64,000 bases of DNA. Source: Flavobacterium urocaniciphilum (GTDB lineage: Bacteria; Bacteroidota; Bacteroidia; Flavobacteriales; Flavobacteriaceae). Under the pieces are notes generated by a model that searched no databases, was not told where the DNA came from, and saw only the letters and a list, made by a program, of their open reading frames with translations. Where the stretch lies: NCBI RefSeq assembly GCF_900110615.1, contig NZ_FOEI01000004.1, positions 124,001-188,000 of the forward strand. The letters run 5' to 3'. Within the stretch, counting starts at the first letter, position 1. Each line of letters starts with the position of its first letter. Positions 51,686 through 60,666 of the stretch are shown in pieces. The translations under genes were made by a program, and so were the position numbers.

Positions 51686-51790
51686 CCCGCTATTCGCACT
51701 ACACGGTAGTTTGCTGCTATCGGGGCTAAAAAAGACTTGGAGATTTCAAAAACTCGATAGCGGGGATTGCAATCCGCGCTATCGGTTCGG
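51686..51790. repeat. GC-rich intergenic repeat with strong hairpin
   Basis: The region begins TTCCCGCTATTCGC and contains GCTGCTATCGGGGCT, then CGATAGCG...CGCTATCG at 51755-51784, a hairpin with a GGATT/AATCC inner stem. The GC content stands out from the AT-rich surroundings. The AGCCCCGATAGC motif (reverse strand) recalls the arms of the element at 47848-47954. No ORF is seen in 51518-51997. Confidence 0.65.
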
Positions 51791-51926
51791 GATAAATATT
51801 TAATTCGGTATTAACTATAAAACATTTTATTACCCTTAAAACTCAGGATTCATCCTATCTAATTTATACACAAACCAATGCATTTTAAGTAATAAAATGA
51901 CAAAAATTCAAAAAAATGATAAATTT

Positions 51927-51970
51927 ATTATGCATGCATAGTATTTTGAAAACATTTTTTTGTACTTTCG
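51927..51970 (+). promoter_or_regulatory. etfBA promoter with palindromic operator
   Basis: ATTATGCATGCATAGT (51927-51942) lies where a -33 element would be, and TACTTTCG (51963-51970) is a -7 box with one change. The palindrome matches ATTATGCGTGCATAAT at 4870-4885. A regulator shared by the two loci is possible. Confidence 0.5.
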
Positions 51971-51997
51971 TAACCTCAATAAAAAACTTTAATAATA

Positions 51998-52744
51998 ATG
52001 AAAATATTAGTTTGCATCAGCCACGTGCCTGATACTACTTCAAAAATTAATTTCGTTAATAACGATACAGAATTTGATACTAATGGAGTACAATACGTTA
52101 TTAACCCAAATGATGAATTCGGTTTAACTAGAGCGATCGTTTTAAAAGAACAAACTGGTGCTCAAGTAACAGTTGTTAATGTTGGTGGAACTGACGCTGA
52201 AGCAACGTTAAGAAAAGCATTAGCTATTGGTGCTGACGAAGCAATCAGAATTAACGCAAACCCAACTGACGGTTTATTTGTTGCAAAACAATTAGCAAAT
52301 GTTGTTAAAGAAGGTGGATACGATTTAATTATTGCTGGTACTGAATCTATCGATTATAACGGCGGTATGGTTCCAGGAATGTTAGCTGGTTTATTAGGTT
52401 ATAATTTCGTAAACGCTTGTATCGGTTTAGAAGTTTCAGGAAATGAAGCAACTACTATTAGAGAAATTGATGGTGGTAAAGAAACAGCTACTGCAAGCTT
52501 ACCTTTAATTGTTGCAGGTAAAAAAGGATTAGTAGAAGAAAAAGATTTAAGAATTCCGAACATGAGAGGAATTATGACTGCTCGTACTAAAGCGTTGAAT
52601 TTAGTAGAACCAACTGGTGATGCAAATGCTACATCTTCTGTAAAATTTGAGAAACCAGCTGCTAAATCTGCTGTAAAATTAGTTAATGCAGATAATTTAG
52701 ATGAGTTAATCAGTTTATTACACAACGAAGCGAAAGTAATCTAA
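51998..52744 (+). CDS. etfB: Electron transfer flavoprotein beta subunit
   Basis: The 248-residue protein has the EtfB pattern: KILVCISHVPDTTSKI at the N-terminus, YVINPNDEFGLTRAIVLKE, the AMP-binding GTESIDYNGGMVPGMLAG and the conserved LRIPNMRGIMTARTK. With EtfA it carries electrons from acyl-CoA dehydrogenases to the quinone pool. etfA follows 43 nt downstream. Confidence 0.95.
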   Translation: MKILVCISHVPDTTSKINFVNNDTEFDTNGVQYVINPNDEFGLTRAIVLKEQTGAQVTVVNVGGTDAEATLRKALAIGADEAIRINANPTDGLFVAKQLANVVKEGGYDLIIAGTESIDYNGGMVPGMLAGLLGYNFVNACIGLEVSGNEATTIREIDGGKETATASLPLIVAGKKGLVEEKDLRIPNMRGIMTARTKALNLVEPTGDANATSSVKFEKPAAKSAVKLVNADNLDELISLLHNEAKVI

Positions 52745-52787
52745 TTTACAATCGCATTCGTAAATCATAAATCGTAAATAAAAAGAT

Positions 52788-53756
52788 ATGTCAGTTTTAA
52801 TATATACAGAATCAAACGAAGGAAAATTTAAAAAAGCAGCTTTTGAAATTGCTTCTTATGCAAAAAAAGTTGCCGATTCATTAGGAACTACTGTTACAGC
52901 TGTAACGATTAATGCATCTGAAAATGCAGCATTAGCAAATTATGGTGTTAGCAAAGTATTAAAAGTTTCTAACGACAAATTAAACACTTTTAGCGCTAAA
53001 GCTTATGCAGACGTAATCAAACAAGCTGCAGAAAAAGAAGGTGCAAAAGTGGTAATTTTAGAATCAACTACAGATAGTTTACACATTGCTCCATTAGTAG
53101 CCGTAAACTTAAACGCAGGTTTCGCTTCAAACGTAATTGAATTACCAGTAAGCACTGCTCCTTTCCAAGTAAAAAGAAATGCTTTTTCTAACAAAGCATT
53201 CAACATAACAGAAATTACTACAGATGTAAAAGTATTAGGAATTTCTAAAAACTCATTTGGATTAATTGAAAATGCAACTTCATTAACTGAAGAAGATTTC
53301 GCTCCAGCTTTATCTGATGCAGATTTCGGAGTAAAAGTTACCAATTCAGAAAAAACTACTGGAAAAGTAACGATTGCTGATGCAGAGATTGTTGTTTCTG
53401 CAGGAAGAGGAATGAAAGGTCCAGAAAACTGGGGAATGATTGAAGAATTAGCTTCTATTTTAGGCGCTGCTACTGCTTGTTCTAAACCAGTATCTGATAT
53501 CGGATGGAGACCTCACAGCGAGCACGTTGGACAAACTGGAAAACCTGTAGCTGCAAACTTATATATTGCAGTTGGTATTTCTGGTGCTATTCAACATATT
53601 GCAGGTATCAACTCTTCAAAAGTAAAAGTAGTTATTAACAGTGACGCTGAAGCTCCTTTCTTTAAAGTAGCCGATTATGGTGTTGTTGGCGATGCTTTTG
53701 ATGTAGTTCCAAAATTGATTGAAAAATTAAAAGCATTTAAAGCGGCAAACGCATAA
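52788..53756 (+). CDS. etfA: Electron transfer flavoprotein alpha subunit
   Basis: The 322-residue protein has the FAD-binding C-terminal domain of EtfA: VSAGRGMKGPENWGMIEELA, SKPVSDIGWRPHSEHVGQTG, LYIAVGISGAIQHIAGINSS and INSDAEAPFFKVADYGVVGD. It pairs with EtfB and is followed by a strong terminator, so etfBA form a two-gene unit. Confidence 0.96.
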   Translation: MSVLIYTESNEGKFKKAAFEIASYAKKVADSLGTTVTAVTINASENAALANYGVSKVLKVSNDKLNTFSAKAYADVIKQAAEKEGAKVVILESTTDSLHIAPLVAVNLNAGFASNVIELPVSTAPFQVKRNAFSNKAFNITEITTDVKVLGISKNSFGLIENATSLTEEDFAPALSDADFGVKVTNSEKTTGKVTIADAEIVVSAGRGMKGPENWGMIEELASILGAATACSKPVSDIGWRPHSEHVGQTGKPVAANLYIAVGISGAIQHIAGINSSKVKVVINSDAEAPFFKVADYGVVGDAFDVVPKLIEKLKAFKAANA

Positions 53757-53779
53757 TTTTTTATATATTGTGCCTCTCA

Positions 53780-53828
53780 AAAAGGCTATCTAAATAAAGT
53801 TAGAAATAGCTACATTTAGATAGCCTTT
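53780..53828 (+). terminator. Terminator after etfBA
   Basis: AAAGGCTATCTAAAT and ATTTAGATAGCCTTT form a 15-bp stem with a 17-nt loop, followed by TATTATTTT. Confidence 0.85.
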
Positions 53829-53880
53829 ATTATTTTAAAAAAGATATATTTTAGTACATTTGAAGAAAGTTTAAATATAA

Positions 53881-54501
53881 ATGAGTTTAGTAAAATTAAC
53901 CATTAAAGGAATATCTTATAGCCAAACACAGAATGGAGCTTATGCTTTGATTTTGAATGAAGTGGACGGTGAACGAAAATTACCAATTGTTATTGGCGCT
54001 TTCGAAGCTCAATCTATTGCAATAGCTCTTGAAAAAGAAATAAAACCTCCAAGACCTTTAACACACGATTTATTTAAAACCTTTGCAGACCGATTTGAAA
54101 TTGTTGTAAAACAAGTAATTATACATAAATTGGTGGATGGTGTTTTTTACTCAAGTATTATTTGCGAAAGAGATAATAACGAAGAAATAATTGATGCCAG
54201 AACATCTGATGCCATTGCATTAGCATTGCGTTTTGACGCTCCAATTTTTACCTATAAAAATATTTTAGACAAAGCAGGTGTGTTTTTAAACTTAAACCCA
54301 TCTGAAGGAAATCCAGAAAACACAGACAACGACGATATTTTATCAGAACCAGAAACATTTGGTTCTAGTGATGATTCTGCAGCTGGTTTTTCAAGACATT
54401 CTCTAGAAGAATTATATAACATGCTTGAAGAAGCCGTTCAGAATGAAGACTACGAAAAAGCAGCGAAAATTCGCGACGAAATAGACAAAAAAGAAAGCTA
54501 A
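53881..54501 (+). CDS. Bifunctional nuclease family protein (DUF151) with UVR motif
   Basis: The 206-residue protein has a DUF151 domain (NGAYALILNEVDGERKLPIVIG, a region at residues 18-39, and EIIDARTSDAIALALRFDAPIF) and a C-terminal UvrB/UvrC motif (LEEAVQNEDYEKAAKIRDEI). The linker is acidic. The combination is common in Bacteroidota. Plant and bacterial members have been reported to cut DNA and RNA; the exact role here is not known. A TACATTTG -7 box lies at 53855-53862. Confidence 0.88.
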   Translation: MSLVKLTIKGISYSQTQNGAYALILNEVDGERKLPIVIGAFEAQSIAIALEKEIKPPRPLTHDLFKTFADRFEIVVKQVIIHKLVDGVFYSSIICERDNNEEIIDARTSDAIALALRFDAPIFTYKNILDKAGVFLNLNPSEGNPENTDNDDILSEPETFGSSDDSAAGFSRHSLEELYNMLEEAVQNEDYEKAAKIRDEIDKKES

Positions 54502-54654
54502 ACTACTACACAAAACAAACAAACACAACTAAAACCAACTTGACTAACTAAAATTTATTCAGATTATGAAATCGCCAGAAATAAAATCGTTTGCTTGCAA
54601 ACATCTAAAAAAGGCGATACCATATGACCATTGAAAAACAATAAATGTTTACAT

Positions 54655-55971
54655 ATGAATATTAAATTAAAATTGACAATTGTAAGTTTTTTACAATTAT
54701 TTGTTTGGGGTGCTTGGCTTACTACTCTTGCTAGTTATGGATTCGGATTTAAACAATGGTCTGGAGCCGAATTTGGAATTGTGTTTTCAACATTAGGTTT
54801 AGGTTCAATTATAATGCCTCCAATTTCAGGTATTATAGCTGATAAATATTTAAATCTTGAAAAACTTTACGGAATTCATCATATTTTATATGGTTTAATT
54901 TTACTTTTTTTACCCATAATTGACAGTCCATCAACTTTTTTCTGGGTCCTTCTTATTGGAATGATGTGTTACATGCCAACATTATCATTATCTAACTCGC
55001 TATCATACGCTATTTTAAAAAAATACAACTTTAATGTTATTAAAGATTACCCACCTATTAGAGTATTTGGTACTATCGGATTTATTGTTGCCATGTGGTG
55101 TACTAACTTATTTAGTAATGTAAATCCTCCATTTAGTTTTGGAATTGGAATAGGAAAATCAATTGCTTCTATAACTGGAATGCCAGTTGAATGTAATCAA
55201 TTTTATATTGCGTCTTTCTTTGCTATTATTTTAGGAATATTCTCATTCACGTTACCTAAAATTGAACCTACAAAAGACGAAAGAACTAACAAATCTTTAT
55301 CACAAATTTTCGGTTTAGATGCTTTTAAATTATTCAAGCAATCTAAAATGGCCATGTTTTTTGTTTTTAGTATGTTTTTAGGAGCTGCCTTACAATTAAC
55401 TAATATGTATGGCGAAACGTATATTCACGATTTTAAAAATGTTCCTGAATACGCTAATACATTTGTAGTAAAATCGGCTAATATTGTCTTATCAATCTCT
55501 CAAATTTCTGAAACGATATTTATTTTAGCTATACCTTTCTTTTTAAGAAGATTTGGAATCAAAAAAGTAATGCTTTTCAGTTTAGTTGCTTGGGTAATTC
55601 GTTTTGGATTCTTTGCTTACGGAGATCCAATTGGAAGTTTATGGATGATTATCATGTCGAATATCGTTTACGGATTAGCCTTCGATTTCTTTAATATTTC
55701 TGGTTCTTTATTCGTAGAAACTACAACTGATTCAAAAATTCGATCTTCAGCGCAAGGATTATTCATGATGATGACCAATGGATTTGGAGCAATTTTAGGA
55801 AGTTTAGGAAGTGGATTCTTAATCGACACTTATTTTACAACAGAAAAAGGAAAAGACTGGCATAACATTTGGCTAACTTTTGCCATTTATGCTTTAATTA
55901 TAACAATTGCATTTGCCATATTATTTAAACATAAACACGATCCAAAAGACGTAGAATCATTTAATCATTAA
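54655..55971 (+). CDS. Nucleoside permease of the MFS/NHS family
   Basis: From ATG 54655 the protein is 438 residues with about 12 hydrophobic segments. The N-terminal LQLFVWGAWLTTLASYGF and the YPPIRVFGTIGFIVAMW motif resemble nucleoside:H+ symporters (NupG type). The upstream in-frame start at 54631 would add eight non-hydrophobic residues and is less likely. It precedes thyA and folA, which suggests uptake of nucleosides for dTMP salvage. A 22-codon ORF at 54566-54634 upstream is noted separately and not called. Confidence 0.88.
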   Translation: MNIKLKLTIVSFLQLFVWGAWLTTLASYGFGFKQWSGAEFGIVFSTLGLGSIIMPPISGIIADKYLNLEKLYGIHHILYGLILLFLPIIDSPSTFFWVLLIGMMCYMPTLSLSNSLSYAILKKYNFNVIKDYPPIRVFGTIGFIVAMWCTNLFSNVNPPFSFGIGIGKSIASITGMPVECNQFYIASFFAIILGIFSFTLPKIEPTKDERTNKSLSQIFGLDAFKLFKQSKMAMFFVFSMFLGAALQLTNMYGETYIHDFKNVPEYANTFVVKSANIVLSISQISETIFILAIPFFLRRFGIKKVMLFSLVAWVIRFGFFAYGDPIGSLWMIIMSNIVYGLAFDFFNISGSLFVETTTDSKIRSSAQGLFMMMTNGFGAILGSLGSGFLIDTYFTTEKGKDWHNIWLTFAIYALIITIAFAILFKHKHDPKDVESFNH

Positions 55972-56037
55972 ATACAATTTAGAAATCTGAAGTTAGAATT
56001 TAGAAACATCTAACAGCAAACATCTAACATCCAACAT

Positions 56038-56862
56038 ATGAAACAATATCACGACTTAGTAAAACATGTATTAGAGAACGGAAACCAAAAAGGCGACCGA
56101 ACAGGAACGGGAACTATTAGTGTTTTTGGTTATCAAATGCGTTTTGATTTAAGTGAAGGTTTTCCAATGGTAACTACCAAAAAACTACACTTAAAATCGA
56201 TCATCCATGAATTATTATGGTTTTTAAAAGGGGAAACTAACATTGCTTATTTAAAAGAAAATGGCGTAAAAATATGGGACGAATGGGCAGATGAAAATGG
56301 CGATTTAGGTCCAGTTTATGGTCATCAATGGAGAAATTGGAACAGTGAAGAAATTGATCAAATTACTGAATTAATTGAAACATTAAAAACCAATCCAAAT
56401 AGTCGTAGAATGTTAATTTCGGCTTGGAATCCATCGGTTTTACCTGATACTTCCGTTTCTTTTGCAGAAAATGTAGCGAATGGAAAAGCAGCCTTACCTC
56501 CGTGTCATGCCTTTTTTCAATTTTATGTAGCTGACGGAAAATTATCGTGTCAATTATATCAAAGAAGTGCCGATATCTTTTTAGGTGTTCCCTTTAACAT
56601 TGCTTCTTATGCTTTATTTACCATGATGGTGGCGCAAGTTTGTGGATTCGAAGCTGGTGAATTCATTCACACTTTTGGTGACGCTCACATTTACAACAAT
56701 CATATCGAACAAGTTAATTTACAATTGAGCAGAGAGCCAAGAAAATTACCTAAAATGATTATCAATCCAGAAGTGAAAAACATTTTCGATTTCACTTTTG
56801 ATGATTTCACTTTAGAAGATTACGATCCACATCCGCACATTAAAGGAGCGGTTTCGATTTAA
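56038..56862 (+). CDS. thyA: Thymidylate synthase
   Basis: The 274-residue protein has [21 protein letters not shown] near the N-terminus, the dUMP-binding Arg loop [13 protein letters not shown], the nucleophilic Cys in [12 protein letters not shown], and [18 protein letters not shown]. It methylates dUMP with methylenetetrahydrofolate and yields dihydrofolate, which FolA encoded nearby recycles. The order permease, thyA, unknown secreted protein, folA suggests one pyrimidine/folate unit. Confidence 0.96.
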   Translation: MKQYHDLVKHVLENGNQKGDRTGTGTISVFGYQMRFDLSEGFPMVTTKKLHLKSIIHELLWFLKGETNIAYLKENGVKIWDEWADENGDLGPVYGHQWRNWNSEEIDQITELIETLKTNPNSRRMLISAWNPSVLPDTSVSFAENVANGKAALPPCHAFFQFYVADGKLSCQLYQRSADIFLGVPFNIASYALFTMMVAQVCGFEAGEFIHTFGDAHIYNNHIEQVNLQLSREPRKLPKMIINPEVKNIFDFTFDDFTLEDYDPHPHIKGAVSI

Positions 56863-56871
56863 AAAATACAA

Positions 56872-56920
56872 CACGCAGATTACAAAGATTAATTTTCAAA
56901 AAAATCTTTTAATCTGCGTG
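56872..56920. repeat. Inverted repeat after thyA
   Basis: CACGCAGATT (56872-56881) and AATCTGCGTG (56911-56920) are perfect inverted arms with inner AAAGATT/AATCTTT. It may double as a hairpin at the transcript end. Confidence 0.7.
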
Positions 56921-56936
56921 ACATTTTATAATAAGC

Positions 56937-57890
56937 ATGAAAAAAATCACTTTAATTACTCTAATATTTATAAGTATACTTTCGTTTGGACAAAACTCAA
57001 ACGACAAAATTATTTACAGAGATTCTCTTTTAAATTTAACTGATAATTCTAATTATCTTCATAAATACATCATTAAAAACTATTCTGAAGAAAAAGAAAA
57101 ATATGATGTTGAAAAATTCATTAAAATAAATTCTGAAGATATTCTTGAAGCTATTTATCAAGTAAACGATAAAAATAATTTTATCCTAAATGGTTTTTGT
57201 AAAATTATTAAGGACAATAAAATTAAAGCAATTTACAATTACACAAACAACAAACTAATTGGTGAATATTCAGAGTTTTACGATAATGAAAAATTAAAAC
57301 TCGAAGGTGAATTTATAAGTCTAAACGGAAAAGATGTTTCAATAATAAAAAACTTTTGGGATAATAATGGAAAACAAACTGTTATTAACTTCAACGGAAG
57401 TTATGAAATTGTACATAACAATCAAATTCCAATAAAAGGAGAAATAAAAACCGGACTAATGAATGGTATTTGGACTTCTACAAATGAAAGTTATCCAAAA
57501 TATGAATATCTATTTAAAAATAACGAACTAATAGAAGGCACAATTATTCACTCTGAGAATTCAAAAAGAAAATTCAAAAATAACGAACCCTCGTTACCAA
57601 AAAAAGGAATGGATAGATTTAGAGAAGAAATTTCATCTGATTTATCAAAAATCTTATATAGACACAAGATAGAACCTGGACAATATAGATTTAATATTCA
57701 ATTTTCAGTTTATGAGGACGGATCTTTAAATGACATTAAAATGAAAAGCTCCAAAAACTTAAATATTGATTTTGAAGTTGATTTAAAAAATATATTTAAC
57801 AAACAAGACAAATGGAATTCTGAAATATCAAATGGTATTGAAGTAAAATCTCATAAAAACTTACCAATAATTATTGAAATAACTTATTAA
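56937..57890 (+). CDS. Secreted protein with MORN-like repeats and TonB-C-like end
   Basis: The 317-residue protein has a signal peptide (MKKITLITLIFISILSFGQ). Middle repeats resemble MORN variants (IKAIYNYTNNKLIGEYSEFY, LKLEGEFISLNGKD, IKGEIKTGLMNGIW). The C-terminal 80 residues (GQYRFNIQFSVYEDGSLNDIKM) look like the beta-rich C-terminal domain of TonB-like proteins. It is very AT-rich and Asn/Lys-rich compared with neighbours. It stands between thyA and folA, with only 3 nt to folA, and no link to folate metabolism is evident. Confidence 0.7.
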   Translation: MKKITLITLIFISILSFGQNSNDKIIYRDSLLNLTDNSNYLHKYIIKNYSEEKEKYDVEKFIKINSEDILEAIYQVNDKNNFILNGFCKIIKDNKIKAIYNYTNNKLIGEYSEFYDNEKLKLEGEFISLNGKDVSIIKNFWDNNGKQTVINFNGSYEIVHNNQIPIKGEIKTGLMNGIWTSTNESYPKYEYLFKNNELIEGTIIHSENSKRKFKNNEPSLPKKGMDRFREEISSDLSKILYRHKIEPGQYRFNIQFSVYEDGSLNDIKMKSSKNLNIDFEVDLKNIFNKQDKWNSEISNGIEVKSHKNLPIIIEITY

Positions 57891-57893
57891 TAA

Positions 57894-58385
57894 ATGCTTA
57901 CAATAATCGCCGCAGCTTCAGAAAATAACGCTCTAGGAAAAGACAACCAATTAGTTTGGCATTTACCCGATGATTTTAAACGCTTTAAAAGTTTAACATC
58001 TGGTCATTATATCATTATGGGAAGAAAAACATTTGAAAGTTTTCCAAAACCATTGCCAAACAGAACACATGTTATTATCACAAGACAAAAAGACTATGAA
58101 GTTCCTGAAGGTTGTATCGTAGTTTCCGATTTACAAGAAGCTATAAATATTTGCCCTAAAGACGAAGAAGTTTTTGTAATTGGCGGCGGACAAATTTATA
58201 AACAATCAATAGATTTGGTTGATAAAATTGATTTAACTCGAGTTCATACAACTGTGGAAGCCGATACTTTTTTTCCAGAAATTGACACCACAAAATGGGA
58301 ATTAGTTTTTGAAGAATTTCACGCAAAAGATGAAAAACACAATTTCGACTTTACTTTTTTAACCTATAAAAAAGTAAATTCCTAA
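57894..58385 (+). CDS. folA: Dihydrofolate reductase
   Basis: The 163-residue protein has the DHFR motifs ENNALGKDNQLVWHLPDD (about 9-26), GHYIIMGRKTFESFPKPLPNR, and VFVIGGGQIYKQS. It restores tetrahydrofolate after thymidylate synthase. The length and the Asp in HLPDDFKRFK are as expected for bacterial DHFR. It starts 3 nt after the unknown secreted protein gene. Confidence 0.95.
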   Translation: MLTIIAAASENNALGKDNQLVWHLPDDFKRFKSLTSGHYIIMGRKTFESFPKPLPNRTHVIITRQKDYEVPEGCIVVSDLQEAINICPKDEEVFVIGGGQIYKQSIDLVDKIDLTRVHTTVEADTFFPEIDTTKWELVFEEFHAKDEKHNFDFTFLTYKKVNS

Positions 58386-58390
58386 TCATA

Positions 58391-58426
58391 AAATTCCAAA
58401 ATCCAATTATTTGGAATTTGGAATTT
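58391..58426. repeat. Inverted repeat between folA and menG
   Basis: AAATTCCAAA and TTTGGAATTT are perfect 10-bp inverted arms, with a further TTGGAATT copy at 58433-58440. It could act as a weak terminator for folA. Confidence 0.6.
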
Positions 58427-58448
58427 AAAAAATTGGAATTTTTATCAT

Positions 58449-58456
58449 TACTTTTG
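58449..58456 (+). promoter_or_regulatory. -7 box of menG-porT
   Basis: TACTTTTG matches TAnnTTTG and lies 18 nt before the menG ATG. Confidence 0.6.
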
Positions 58457-58474
58457 TATCACAAATAAAAAATC

Positions 58475-59206
58475 ATGTCTGAAACGATAAAACCATACCA
58501 AAATTCTGAAACAGGAAAAAAAGAGCAAGTCGCTCAAATGTTTGATACTATTTCAGAAAATTACGACGGATTAAATAAAATAATTTCTTTAGGAACTGAT
58601 GCAAAATGGAAAAAGAAGATTTTGCAAATGGTAAAATCTAAAAACCCTTCTTCTATTTTAGATATTGCTACAGGAACAGGTGATTTAGCCATTTCATTTG
58701 CTGAAACTTCAGCTACTGAAATTATTGGTTTAGACATATCTCAAGGCATGCTTGATATGGGTAAGAAAAAAATCGCAGCTAAAAATTTAGAATCAAAAAT
58801 TCAAATGGTTTTAGGCGATGGCGAAAAAATTCCTTACTCAGATAATTATTTCGATGTAATTACCGTTGCGTATGGTGTGCGTAATTTTGAAAATTTAGAA
58901 CAAGGACTTTCTGAAATTTTACGCGTATTAAAGCCTAACGGACTTTTTATCATTTTAGAAACTTCTGTTCCTACAAAATTCCCTTTTAAACAAGGGTATT
59001 ATGTGTATACAAATTTCATCATGCCAACCATTGGTAAATTATTTTCTAAGGATAAAAAAGCGTATTCTTATCTATCAAATTCTGCACAAAATTTCCCTTT
59101 TGGAGAAGTTTTAAACAATATTTTACGCAAAATTGGGTTTATAGATGTAAAGCACTTGCCTCAAACAATGGGAGTTGCAACAATTTATACAGCATCAAAA
59201 AAATAA
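58475..59206 (+). CDS. menG: Demethylmenaquinone methyltransferase
   Basis: The 243-residue class I methyltransferase has the UbiE/MenG pattern: VAQMFDTISENYDGLNKIIS, the SAM motif DIATGTGDLAISF (about 63-75), LGDGEKIPYSDNYFDVITVAYGVRNF as a region near 106-131, and the late YLSNSAQNFPFG. In a Bacteroidota it should complete menaquinone synthesis. It lies 2 nt before porT and shares its promoter, a neighbourhood I associate with flavobacteria generally. Confidence 0.94.
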   Translation: MSETIKPYQNSETGKKEQVAQMFDTISENYDGLNKIISLGTDAKWKKKILQMVKSKNPSSILDIATGTGDLAISFAETSATEIIGLDISQGMLDMGKKKIAAKNLESKIQMVLGDGEKIPYSDNYFDVITVAYGVRNFENLEQGLSEILRVLKPNGLFIILETSVPTKFPFKQGYYVYTNFIMPTIGKLFSKDKKAYSYLSNSAQNFPFGEVLNNILRKIGFIDVKHLPQTMGVATIYTASKK

Positions 59207-59208
59207 AA

Positions 59209-59907
59209 ATGAATTTCAGATACAGCATTTTAATACTTTTATTTTCTCTAAACGCTTGGAGTCAGGGCGGAATGTTTGGCAAAGATCCAATCATCCAACA
59301 GGAAAATTTCGATAAACAACGTGTACATTGGGGTTATTTTCTTGGATTTAGTAGTTACGGATATAAATTCGACTATTTAACCGTTGGACAAGACGTTGAA
59401 GTAAATAAAACAACTGGATTTAACGTTGGTTTAGTTGGAAATTTAAGATTAAACGAATATTTCGATTTGCGTTTCGAACCTGGTTTTTATGCTACTCAAA
59501 GAAATTTAATTTTCCCAAACATAGAAGATAGTGTAGACAGATTACGAGAAGTAAAAGCAGCGAACTTACATTTTCCTCTTTTATTAAAATATTCTTCATT
59601 ACGAACAGGAAACATTAGACCTTTTTTAGTTGGTGGTGTTTCGTCTACTTTAAATTTAGGAAGTAACGCAAAAGCGCCAGATGACAATTACTCGAATCGC
59701 TTTAGAGTAAGAACTTGGACACAAAACTTTGAAATTGGTTTTGGAGTAGATTTGTATCTTGAATATTTTAAATTCTCACCATCAATTCGTGGTGTTTTCG
59801 GATTAAATGATGAATTAATTCGTGATAATGATCCAAACTCACCTTGGACTGGCAATGTAGAATCCATGAAAACGAGAGCTGTTTTCATCAACTTTACATT
59901 CCATTAA
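59209..59907 (+). CDS. porT: Type IX secretion system outer-membrane protein PorT
   Basis: The 232-residue protein has a signal peptide ending NAWSQ and an eight-stranded-barrel pattern: VHWGYFLGFSSYGYKF, LRFEPGFYATQRNL, LHFPLLLKYSS, RPFLVGGVSSTLNLGS and a C-terminal AVFINFTFH. Length and motif pattern match PorT of the type IX secretion system needed for secretion of adhesins and enzymes in Bacteroidota. It is translationally close to menG, and a convergent rRNA methyltransferase-like gene follows. Confidence 0.87.
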   Translation: MNFRYSILILLFSLNAWSQGGMFGKDPIIQQENFDKQRVHWGYFLGFSSYGYKFDYLTVGQDVEVNKTTGFNVGLVGNLRLNEYFDLRFEPGFYATQRNLIFPNIEDSVDRLREVKAANLHFPLLLKYSSLRTGNIRPFLVGGVSSTLNLGSNAKAPDDNYSNRFRVRTWTQNFEIGFGVDLYLEYFKFSPSIRGVFGLNDELIRDNDPNSPWTGNVESMKTRAVFINFTFH

Positions 59908-59916
59908 TTAAGCAAA

Positions 59917-60639
59917 TTAATTACGCTTAAATTCAGATAAAATTATTGCAGTTGCTGTAGCTACATTTAAACTTTCCGTTTGTTGTAACGTTCCAAAACG
60001 CGGTATACTGATTTTTTGTGTTACTAGCTTTTCAATATCTCGAGAAATCCCGTTAGCTTCATTTCCCATTACAATAATCCCACTTGTTGGCAATGTTTGT
60101 TTATAGATATTTTCACCTTCCATAAAAGTCCCAAAAACCTCAGTATTGGCATTTTTTATATAGGAAGTCAAATCGGTGTACACTACTTCTACTCTAGCTA
60201 AACTTCCCATAGTCGCTTGTACTACTTTAGGATTATAGATATCTACTGATTCTTCTGTACAAACAATTCTCGAAATACCAAACCAATCGCATAAGCGAAT
60301 GATTGTACCCATATTTCCAGGATCTTTTATATCATCTAAAGCCAATTCTAATCCTGAACTTTCCTTAAAAGTAATTTCTTTAGTTTTGAAAACTGCCAAA
60401 CAATCATTTGCTGCTGTTAACGCAGTAATTTTTTTTAAATCGGCATCAGCAATTAAAACCGGTTGGTGTTTAGTATCAAATAAATTTTCTTTCGTCACAA
60501 ATAAATGTTCCAAATTAAATTTAGCATCAATAAGTTCTTGTATTACTTTTTTTCCTTCTGCTATGAAAAGATTATGTAATTTTCGGTACTTTTTTTGCTG
60601 TAAACTATTTATTAGTTTAATTTGGTTTTTGCTAACCAT
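59917..60639 (-). CDS. TrmH/SpoU family RNA 2'-O-methyltransferase
   Basis: The 240-residue protein has an N-terminal L30e-like substrate domain (RKLHNLFIAEGKKVIQEL) and a SpoU knot domain: LALDDIKDPGNMGTIIRLCDWFG with the catalytic Arg, VVQATMGSLARV, IVMGNEANGIS and the final SLNVATATAIIL. It methylates rRNA or tRNA ribose; the target cannot be told by eye. It is divergent from the tamL gene over a 27-nt spacer. Confidence 0.93.
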   Translation of the reverse strand: MVSKNQIKLINSLQQKKYRKLHNLFIAEGKKVIQELIDAKFNLEHLFVTKENLFDTKHQPVLIADADLKKITALTAANDCLAVFKTKEITFKESSGLELALDDIKDPGNMGTIIRLCDWFGISRIVCTEESVDIYNPKVVQATMGSLARVEVVYTDLTSYIKNANTEVFGTFMEGENIYKQTLPTSGIIVMGNEANGISRDIEKLVTQKISIPRFGTLQQTESLNVATATAIILSEFKRN

Positions 60640-60666
60640 AAAAAATTGTATTTTTGAATAAAATTT

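Noticed and set aside
54566..54634. 22-codon ORF upstream of the nucleoside permease gene
   Set aside because: It has no amino acid run, no following terminator and no complementary strand, so it is not called as a leader or gene.
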